Below are positions 17,694 through 24,278 of a DNA stretch of 64,000 nucleotides, one piece after another (the first letter of the stretch is position 1; each line of letters starts with the position of its first letter). The notes below the pieces were generated by a model that had not been told where the DNA came from, did not search any database, and saw only the letters and a list, made by a program, of their open reading frames with translations. Source of the stretch: Burkholderiales bacterium (GTDB lineage Bacteria > Pseudomonadota > Gammaproteobacteria > Burkholderiales > Burkholderiaceae_E); the NCBI GenBank assembly GCA_029977705.1, contig JAPOKJ010000001.1, forward strand, positions 62,001-126,000, given 5' to 3'. The translations under genes were made by a program, and so were the position numbers.

Positions 17694-17766
17694 ACCGCCT
17701 CCGGGCTCCTGCAGACAGCGGGTCCGGCCAGTGTGCGCCCCCTTCCCCGATGCAAAGGACCTTGAC

Positions 17767-18678
17767 GTGGCGAGCCTTCAGTTGCGCGCGCTGTACCCGC
17801 AGGCGCAGCATGGTGTCGTGAGCCTGCCCCAGACGGGTTCAGGCACGCTCGACATCCCCTACGTGATGCAGGGTCAGGGCCCGGCCCTGCTGCTGCTGCA
17901 CGGTCATCCCCAGACCCGCGCGATCTGGCACAAGGTGTGGCCGCAACTGGCCGCGCGCTTTACCGTGGTGGCCACTGACCTGCGGGGTTATGGCGATGCC
18001 GGCAAGCCGCCCGGTGGCGAGCGCCAGCTCGCCTACAGCAAGCGGGCGATGGCCGAGGACCAGGTGAGGGTGATGGCGCAGCTGGGCTTCGAGCGGTTTT
18101 CCCTGGTGGCGCACGACCGTGGCGCCCGGGTGGCGCACCGGCTGGCGATGGATCATGCGCAGGCGGTCGAAAAGCTCGTGCTGCTCGACATCTGCCCGAC
18201 GCTGGCCATGTACGAGAAGACCGACATGGCCTTTGCCCGCGCCTATTGGCACTGGTTCTTCCTGATACAGCCCTCGCCGCTGCCTGAGACCATGATCAGC
18301 GCCGATCCGGTGTTCTACCTGCGCCGCCTGATGAACCTGCGCAGTGACGGTGTCAATCCCTTTGCGCCCGAGGCGATGGCCGAATACCTGCGCTGCGCCC
18401 GCGATCCGGAATGTGTGCGGGCGATGTGCGAGGACTACCGCGCGGCCGCCGACATCGACCTGGAGCATGACCGTGCCGACCGCGCCGCCGGCCGCCGGCT
18501 GCCGATGCCGCTGCAGGCCCTGTGGGGCGAGCGCGGCGTGGTCGGTGCGCAGTTCGACCCGATCGCCGAATGGCGTAAAGTCGCGGATTCGGTGACCGGC
18601 CAGGCCCTGCCCTGCGGTCACTATGTGCCTGAAGAGGCCCCCCAGGCGCTGTTGCAGGCGCTTGATTCCTTCCTGTGA
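17767..18678 (+). CDS. Haloacetate (fluoroacetate-type) dehalogenase, alpha/beta hydrolase
   Basis: Predicted to hydrolyse haloacetates to glycolate through an aspartyl ester. The 303-residue alpha/beta hydrolase starts at GTG 17767, 6 bases after AAAGGA. It has the oxyanion HGHPQTRAIWH, the nucleophile motif HDRGAR (Asp117, Arg118, Arg121), acid DICPT (Asp141), cap residues YWHW (His162, Trp163), Tyr224 in EDYR, and the catalytic His285. These sit where fluoroacetate dehalogenase RPA1163 has Asp110, Arg111, Arg114, Asp134, His155, Trp156, Tyr219 and His280, which is established for that enzyme. Whether it prefers F or Cl is not readable. Confidence 0.9.
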   Translation: MASLQLRALYPQAQHGVVSLPQTGSGTLDIPYVMQGQGPALLLLHGHPQTRAIWHKVWPQLAARFTVVATDLRGYGDAGKPPGGERQLAYSKRAMAEDQVRVMAQLGFERFSLVAHDRGARVAHRLAMDHAQAVEKLVLLDICPTLAMYEKTDMAFARAYWHWFFLIQPSPLPETMISADPVFYLRRLMNLRSDGVNPFAPEAMAEYLRCARDPECVRAMCEDYRAAADIDLEHDRADRAAGRRLPMPLQALWGERGVVGAQFDPIAEWRKVADSVTGQALPCGHYVPEEAPQALLQALDSFL

Positions 18679-18740
18679 GCCGCGCCGGTCCCGTCCGCCG
18701 GGCGCGCAGGCCTGATTTCTGTTGATTGGAGAACCCCTAC

Positions 18741-19796
18741 ATGCACCGCATTGCAGTCATCGCCGGCGACGGCATCGGCAAGGAAGTGATGCCCGAGGGC
18801 GTGCGCGCCGTGGACGCCGCCGCCCGCAAGTTCGGCATCAAGCTGCAGTTCGACCACTTCGATTTCTCGAGCTGGGAGTACTACGAGAAGCACGGCAAGA
18901 TGATGCCGGACAACTGGAAGGAACTGATCGGTGGCCATGATGCGATCTTCTTCGGCGCCGTCGGCTGGCCGGCCAAGATCGCCGACCACACCTCGCTGTG
19001 GGGCTCGCTGCTGCTGTTTCGCCGTGAGTTCGACCAGTACGTGAACCTTCGCCCGGTGCGCCTGATGCCCGGCGTGCCCTGCCCCCTGGCCAACCGCAAG
19101 CCGGGCGACATCGACTTTTACGTGGTGCGCGAGAACACCGAGGGCGAGTACTCCTCGCTGGGGGGCAAGATGTTTGCCGGCACCGACCGCGAGTTCGTGA
19201 TCCAGGAAAACATCTTCACCCGCAAGGGCGTCGACCGCATCCTGCGCTATGCCTTCGAGCTGGCCAGCAAGCGCAAGGCACGGCATGTGACCTCGGCCAC
19301 CAAGAGCAATGGCATCTTCATCTCGATGCCGTACTGGGATGAGCGTTTTGCCGAGATGGCGCAGGCCTATCCGGACATCCGTACCGACAAGTTCCACATC
19401 GACATCCTCACCGCGCATTTCGTGCGCAATCCGCATTGGTTCGATGTGGTGGTGGCATCCAACCTGTTTGGCGACATCCTCTCCGACCTGGGTCCGGCCT
19501 GCACCGGCACGATCGGCATTGCGCCCTCGGCCAACATCAATCCGGAGCGCAACTTCCCCTCGCTGTTCGAGCCGGTGCATGGCTCGGCGCCCGATATCTA
19601 CGGCAAGAACATCGCCAACCCGATCGGCCAGATCTGGTGCGGCGCCATGATGCTCGATCACCTGGGCTATCCGCAGGCGCACGATGCCATGGTCAAGGCC
19701 ATCGAGCAGGTCACCGAGCACGGCCCGCGCACCCCGGACATGGGCGGCACGGCCAGCACCCAGGATGTCGGCAAGGCGGTCACCGAGGCGATCTGA
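18741..19796 (+). CDS. ttuC: Tartrate dehydrogenase/decarboxylase (TtuC-like)
   Basis: NAD-dependent beta-decarboxylating dehydrogenase of 351 residues acting on tartrate or D-malate. ATG 18741 follows GGAG; an earlier in-frame TTG is weaker. Residue blocks of the isocitrate/isopropylmalate dehydrogenase family are IAVIAGDGIGKEVMPEG, FYVVRENTEGEYS, TSATKSNGIF, ASNLFGDILSDLGP and FEPVHGSAPDIYGK. Its adjacency to a glycerate kinase supports meso-tartrate to D-glycerate conversion. D-malate dehydrogenase is the closest alternative. Confidence 0.9.
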   Translation: MHRIAVIAGDGIGKEVMPEGVRAVDAAARKFGIKLQFDHFDFSSWEYYEKHGKMMPDNWKELIGGHDAIFFGAVGWPAKIADHTSLWGSLLLFRREFDQYVNLRPVRLMPGVPCPLANRKPGDIDFYVVRENTEGEYSSLGGKMFAGTDREFVIQENIFTRKGVDRILRYAFELASKRKARHVTSATKSNGIFISMPYWDERFAEMAQAYPDIRTDKFHIDILTAHFVRNPHWFDVVVASNLFGDILSDLGPACTGTIGIAPSANINPERNFPSLFEPVHGSAPDIYGKNIANPIGQIWCGAMMLDHLGYPQAHDAMVKAIEQVTEHGPRTPDMGGTASTQDVGKAVTEAI

Positions 19797-21122
19797 GTGA
19801 AGGACCTGCTGCTCGCAAGCTATCGCGCCGCAGTGGCGGCAGCCGACCCGCGTCAGATCCTGGCCGCCCACCTTCCAGACCGGCAGGCCTTGCAGGCCTT
19901 TGGCCGCGTGGTGGTCGTCGGTGCCGGCAAGGCCGGCGGCAGCATGGCCGCTGCATTTGAAGCGCACTGGCAGGCCTGCGGCCTGCCGATGTCGGCGCTG
20001 CAGGGACTGGTGATCACGCGTTACGGCCACGCCCTGCCCACCGTGTCGCTGGAGGTGATCGAGGCCGGTCATCCCGTGCCCGACGCGGCCGGCGAACTGG
20101 CGGCGCTGCGCATCCTGGAACTGGCCAGCGGCCTGACGGCTCAGGACCTGCTGGTGGTGCTGGTCTCGGGCGGTGGCTCGAGCCTGCTCAGCCTGCCGGT
20201 GCCAGCGGTCCCGATGTCGGACCTGAAGGCGGTGACGCAGGCCCTGCTGGCCAGCGGCGCGCCGATCCAGGAGATGAACATCGTGCGCAAGCACCTGTCG
20301 CGCATCCAGGGCGGGCGCCTTGCCCAGGCCAGCAGCGCACGGGTGTTGTCGCTGGTGATCTCCGATGTGCCGGGCGACGCCTTGTCGGCGATTGCCTCGG
20401 GGCCGACCGTGCCCGATCCCAGCACCTATGCCGATGCGCTCGAGGTGTTGCAGCGCTGGGAGGTCGATGCACCCGCATCGGTGCTGCGGCACCTTCAGGC
20501 TGGTGTTGCAGGGCAGGTGGACGAAACCCCGAAGCCGGCCGATCCCCTGTTTGCGCGCTGCGATACCCGCCTGATCGCGACCGCCAGCCAGAGCCTGGCG
20601 GCGGGCGCACAGGTCCTGCGTCAGGCGGGCATCCAGACCCTGGTGCTGGGCGATGCGATTGCCGGCGAGGCCCGTGATGTGGCCCAGGTAATCGCCGCCA
20701 TCGTCCGCGAAGCCGACGCGCGGGGCGCGGTCTCGCTGGGCCTGGGCCAGCGCCCGCTGGCCATCATCAGCGGCGGCGAGTGCACGGTGACCCTGCGCAC
20801 GACCAAGGTGATGTCGGGTTCGGCCGGGCCGCGTGGCGGCCGCTGCAGCGAATTCCTGCTCGCGCTGACGCGCGAACTGGACGGCGTGGCCGGTGCCTGG
20901 GCGCTGGCCGCCGACACCGACGGTATCGATGGCAGCCAGGACAATGCCGGTGCGGTGATGACCCCGGACACCCTGGCGCGGGCCCGCGCGCTCGGGCTGA
21001 ATGCGCGCCGCCTGCTCGATGTCAATGACAGCTGGGGATTTTTCCAGGCCCTGGGCGACCTGGTCATCACCGGGCCAACCCTCACCAATGTCAACGACTA
21101 CCGGGTGGTGTTGCTGGCCTGA
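19797..21122 (+). CDS. gckA: Glycerate 2-kinase (GckA/TtuD family, MOFRL)
   Basis: Phosphorylates D-glycerate to 2-phosphoglycerate. The 441-residue protein starts at GTG 19797 directly after the tartrate dehydrogenase stop (overlap-free TGAGTG). The glycerate kinase N-terminal domain shows VVVGAGKAGGSMA, then LLVVLVSGGGSSLL, and the C-terminal MOFRL domain has ISGGECTVTLR, GGRCSEFLLALTREL and the ADTDGIDGSQDNAG motif. It pairs with the upstream dehydrogenase to bring tartrate-derived glycerate into lower glycolysis. Confidence 0.93.
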   Translation: MKDLLLASYRAAVAAADPRQILAAHLPDRQALQAFGRVVVVGAGKAGGSMAAAFEAHWQACGLPMSALQGLVITRYGHALPTVSLEVIEAGHPVPDAAGELAALRILELASGLTAQDLLVVLVSGGGSSLLSLPVPAVPMSDLKAVTQALLASGAPIQEMNIVRKHLSRIQGGRLAQASSARVLSLVISDVPGDALSAIASGPTVPDPSTYADALEVLQRWEVDAPASVLRHLQAGVAGQVDETPKPADPLFARCDTRLIATASQSLAAGAQVLRQAGIQTLVLGDAIAGEARDVAQVIAAIVREADARGAVSLGLGQRPLAIISGGECTVTLRTTKVMSGSAGPRGGRCSEFLLALTRELDGVAGAWALAADTDGIDGSQDNAGAVMTPDTLARARALGLNARRLLDVNDSWGFFQALGDLVITGPTLTNVNDYRVVLLA

Positions 21123-21238
21123 GGGCCTGCACGCGGCCTTTGGCACAATGCAGGTCTGGCGCGCGCCGCCGGTGCGCCCGGTGCGGCCCGTGCCGGCTGT
21201 CCCGCCCCCTGCAACGTTCAACGGCTCCGCCGCCCACC

Positions 21239-22375
21239 ATGTCCACAGTCAGCGCTCCCAGCCCCCTTGCACCCCGCCTCGAACAGGCCGGCGATCTCGT
21301 CATGGTCCGTCCCGATGACTGGCACCTGCACGTGCGCGATGGCGAGGCCTTGCAGGCCGTGATCGGCGCCACTGCCGCGCAGTTTGCACGCGCCATCATC
21401 ATGCCCAACCTCAAGCCGCCGGTGACGACGACCGCGCAGGCGCAGGCCTATCGCGCGCGCATCCTGGCTGCCTTGCCCGCGGGCAGCGACTTCCAGCCCC
21501 TGATGACGCTGTACCTGACCGACGCCACATCGGCCGCCCAGATCCGCGAGGCCAAGGCCAGCGGCATCGTGCACGGTGTCAAGCTTTACCCGGCCGGTGC
21601 CACCACCAATTCCGATGCAGGGGTGTCATCGATCGACAAGGTGACGGCGGCGCTCGAGGCGATGCAGGCGGTGGACCTGCCGCTGCTGGTGCACGGCGAG
21701 GTGGTCGATGCGGCGGTGGACACCTTCGATCGTGAAGCCGTCTTCATCGACCGTGTGCTGATGCCGCTGCGGGCCCGCTTCCCGGCCCTGCGGGTGGTCT
21801 TCGAGCACATCACGACGCGCCAGGCCGCCCAGTATGTGACGGCGGTGTGCCGCGAGCAGGTCGCCGCGGCGCCTGCGGGCCAGCCGCCCGCATTGACCCT
21901 GGCGGCCACCATCACGCCGCAGCACCTGCTCTACAACCGCAACGCGATCTTCAGTGGCGGCCTGCGACCGCACTGGTATTGTCTGCCCATCCTCAAGCGC
22001 GAGGAACATCGCCTGGCCCTGCTCGAGGCCGCCACCAGTGGCCTGCCGGCCTTTTTCCTGGGCACCGACAGTGCGCCGCATGCCGCCCACCTGAAGGAGC
22101 ATGCGGCCGGCTGTGCGGGCTGCTACAGCGCCCCGCACGCGCTCGAGCTCTATGCGGCGGCCTTCGAGGGCGCGGGCGCCCTGGCGCGCCTGGAGGCCTT
22201 TGCCGGTTTCCATGGCCCGGACTTCTACCGTCTGCCGCGCAACGCCGGCAAGGTGCGCCTGCGGCGCACGTCATGGACCATTCCCGAGTCCTTGCCCTTT
22301 GGCGGAAACCAGATCGTGCCGCTGGCCAGTGGCGAGGTCCTCGCTTGGCAGCTGGCGCCTGGGCTGGAAGCCTGA
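21239..22375 (+). CDS. pyrC: Dihydroorotase PyrC
   Basis: Closes carbamoyl aspartate to dihydroorotate in pyrimidine synthesis. The protein from ATG 21239 is 378 residues with a 15-residue lead, then the zinc-site WHLHVRDG, GVKLYPAG with the carboxylated Lys, LLVHGEV, VFEHITT and GTDSAPHAAHLKE (catalytic Asp), and the LPFGGNQIVPL block near the end. Class II type. The upstream GGCACAATG at 21142-21150 is a plausible -10 about 90 bases before the start. A DUF3025 gene follows, a common pairing in Burkholderiales. Confidence 0.96.
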   Translation: MSTVSAPSPLAPRLEQAGDLVMVRPDDWHLHVRDGEALQAVIGATAAQFARAIIMPNLKPPVTTTAQAQAYRARILAALPAGSDFQPLMTLYLTDATSAAQIREAKASGIVHGVKLYPAGATTNSDAGVSSIDKVTAALEAMQAVDLPLLVHGEVVDAAVDTFDREAVFIDRVLMPLRARFPALRVVFEHITTRQAAQYVTAVCREQVAAAPAGQPPALTLAATITPQHLLYNRNAIFSGGLRPHWYCLPILKREEHRLALLEAATSGLPAFFLGTDSAPHAAHLKEHAAGCAGCYSAPHALELYAAAFEGAGALARLEAFAGFHGPDFYRLPRNAGKVRLRRTSWTIPESLPFGGNQIVPLASGEVLAWQLAPGLEA

Positions 22376-22400
22376 GGCAGGGACTTACCGCCAGGCCTTC

Positions 22401-23264
22401 ATGCAGCCAATCGATGCGGGAGAATTGTCCAGTGCCTGGCCCCTGGCGGGCTTTCCTGCGCTGGCGCCTTACGCCGACCGTTTTGTCCCATTGATCGCCT
22501 GTCCGGCCGATGCCCGGCTGGCTGCACTCAATCGCCTCGCCGAGGAACAGGACCTGCGCAATGCATCCGGTCAGGCCTTGCGCTTTGAGGCAGCCCGGAT
22601 GCCGCTCTCCGGGGCGGCTTATGAACGTGTCATTGCCTGTGCCAGCCCGGGCGCCGAGGCGGCGGCGGTACCCACCCGCTTGTACGGTGACGAGGGCGTC
22701 CACGATCTTCTCAACGCCCTGGTCTGGTTGCGTTTCCCCCGGACCAAGGCCACGCTCAACCGGCTTCATCTGGAGGACCTGGAACTTCAGGCTGCTGCCA
22801 GCCTTGCTCAAGGTCAGCCCGCCGCGCGTCGCAGCCGGGCGCGTGACCTGTTCAGCCTCCTGGATGAAAGCGGCGCCATCTGGATCGGCGATGACCCCTC
22901 ACTTTTTGAGCAGTGCCTGCAGCGCGATTGGACGGGCTTGTTTTTTTCCCGTCGCGCGCAATTGCTGGCGCGCTCCAGCCTCACCGTCGTGGGTCATGGA
23001 CTGTTGCAGCAATGTCTGTCGCCATACCCGGGAATGGTGGCCCGCGTGGTCACGATCGAGGGGCCCCCGGGTGCCGATCCGCAAACCCTTGACGAGGCCC
23101 TTGCCCGTCAATTGAGCGCCCAGGGAGCCGCGCTGCCAACCCTGGTCATGCCGATCTGTGGATGGCCGGGATGGCAGGCACAGGGCCCTGCGCAGGCCTA
23201 TCAGGGCGAAGAACATTACCGCAATGTGCAGGTGTATCGGCCTGCTGCGACCCGCGCACCCTGA
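22401..23264 (+). CDS. DUF3025 family protein
   Basis: Conserved protein of 287 residues without an assigned role, recognised as DUF3025 from YGDEGVHDLLNALVWLRFP, RSRARDLFSLLDESGAIW and GLFFSRRAQLLARSSLTVVG. These blocks place acidic and His residues in a cytosolic, alpha/beta pattern. It starts 25 bases after pyrC and is very probably co-transcribed; the pair recurs in related genomes by general knowledge. No membrane segment or signal peptide is evident. Confidence 0.85.
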   Translation: MQPIDAGELSSAWPLAGFPALAPYADRFVPLIACPADARLAALNRLAEEQDLRNASGQALRFEAARMPLSGAAYERVIACASPGAEAAAVPTRLYGDEGVHDLLNALVWLRFPRTKATLNRLHLEDLELQAAASLAQGQPAARRSRARDLFSLLDESGAIWIGDDPSLFEQCLQRDWTGLFFSRRAQLLARSSLTVVGHGLLQQCLSPYPGMVARVVTIEGPPGADPQTLDEALARQLSAQGAALPTLVMPICGWPGWQAQGPAQAYQGEEHYRNVQVYRPAATRAP

Positions 23265-23318
23265 GCCCCCCGCGTGAGCGTCGCTTGATCAGCGCTGGCG
23301 GGATAGCGCAACCCCGCG

Positions 23319-23337
23319 TTGTCGGCGGAATTGACAA
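23319..23337 (+). promoter_or_regulatory. Inverted repeat that could be an enhancer site for the sigma-54 promoter
   Basis: TTGTC (23319-23323) and GACAA (23333-23337) form a dyad with 9 bases between arms, about 90-100 bases upstream of the -24 box. That is a normal position for an activator site of sigma-54 promoters. The arms are short, so chance is possible. Confidence 0.3.
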
Positions 23338-23423
23338 TCCAGGTCACGAAATGTGTCTCCGCCTGTTCATCCAATGCTTCAAGGCATCGAAAAAGCCATT
23401 GGTTTCAGGCACTTGGCTTGGGC

Positions 23424-23439
23424 TGGCCCGTAACTTGCT
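23424..23439 (+). promoter_or_regulatory. Sigma-54 (RpoN) type promoter of the PEP-CTERM gene
   Basis: TGGCCCGTAACTTGCT matches the -24/-12 consensus TGGCAC-R-N4-TTGCW except for one base, with the invariant GG and GC ten bases apart. Transcription should begin near 23450, about 40 bases before the GTG start at 23488. RpoN and the PrsK/PrsR pair are known to drive PEP-CTERM genes in other betaproteobacteria, which supports the call. Confidence 0.72.
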
Positions 23440-23487
23440 CACCCAAGCATCAGTTGTTTTGATCAAATTTACTGGTGGGACCTGACC

Positions 23488-24126
23488 GTGAAAAAATTCC
23501 TGTTTTCCGCTTTGCTGGCCTTGACGGCCCTGCCCGCCGCAGTGTCGGCAGAGACCTACAGCTTCGATGCCAGCGTGGGCAACTGGTCGAGTCTGACCGG
23601 GCTCAATCAACTGAACACCGCAGCGACGACCCTGACCCTGACCTATAACGGCCTGGCCAGCAATTCCACGTTCACTGGCCACCTCGTGGCTCTCAACGGC
23701 AACATCTACGACATCACCGCGACGCTGACGGGTGCGTACACTGCAGGCGCCCTGACCAAGTGGGCTGACTTTGTCGGCACCTACAAGCTGAACGGCGGCG
23801 CGACCATGACCCTTCATGATGTCGTGCGTACGGCAGATGCCTATGATGCGGCCTTCGGCATCAATGCCGCACCGAACAATGCCAGCGGGACCACCGCCGA
23901 ATTCGGCTGGTGGGCGGGTGGCGTTTACAGTTCCCCGACAGCGACCAGCTACACCACGAAGCTGGACATGGATCTGGGCGTCAAGTGCAGCAGCGCCACT
24001 CCTTTGTCGAACAAGCTGTGTCCGGCGGGCAGTTCTTCCTCGGGCGGCACGGTGCCCTTGCCGGGTACCCTTGCCCTGCTGGGGCTGGGCGTGCTGGGGC
24101 TGGGTCTGCGCCGCATGCGTTCCTGA
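23488..24126 (+). CDS. PEP-CTERM domain protein (exosortase substrate)
   Basis: Exported protein of 212 residues with a signal peptide (VKKFLFSALLALTALPAAVSA) and a C-terminal sorting signal: VPLPGTLALLGLGVLGLGL then Arg-Arg-Met-Arg-Ser. This is the VPLPG variant of the PEP-CTERM motif, membrane helix and basic cluster, cleaved by exosortase. The mature domain is rich in Thr, Ser, Asn and Gly, in keeping with a secreted beta structure; its function is unknown. GTG start is preceded by GGTGGGA. It is probably sigma-54 driven and ends in a strong terminator. The exosortase itself is not in the window. Confidence 0.9.
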   Translation: MKKFLFSALLALTALPAAVSAETYSFDASVGNWSSLTGLNQLNTAATTLTLTYNGLASNSTFTGHLVALNGNIYDITATLTGAYTAGALTKWADFVGTYKLNGGATMTLHDVVRTADAYDAAFGINAAPNNASGTTAEFGWWAGGVYSSPTATSYTTKLDMDLGVKCSSATPLSNKLCPAGSSSSGGTVPLPGTLALLGLGVLGLGLRRMRS

Positions 24127-24149
24127 TCACGCGCGACACCGCCCACAGG

Positions 24150-24182
24150 ATCCACCCATGGCGACATGGGTGGATTTTTTTT
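24150..24182 (+). terminator. Intrinsic terminator after the PEP-CTERM gene
   Basis: Perfect 10-base stem (ATCCACCCAT with ATGGGTGGAT) around a 6-base loop, then seven T residues. It lies 24 bases past the stop codon, so the gene is probably a single-gene transcript separated from the PrsT-like gene. Confidence 0.92.
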
Positions 24183-24278
24183 CGCTGAGCCGAAGGCGGC
24201 GCGCGGCATTTGTTCCTGTTCCGGCGACCGGGCTGGCCCATAAGATGGTCCGCTCGATCATGATCCCCGGAGCCAGCG

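Noticed and set aside
18621-21221. An 866-codon minus-strand open frame over ttuC and gckA
   Set aside because: Antisense to recognisable dehydrogenase and kinase genes; no family motif.
24228-24245. A second GGCTGGCCC sequence upstream of the PrsT-like gene as a sigma-54 promoter
   Set aside because: The -12 part is ATGG rather than TTGC, so the GG-N10-GC rule fails.
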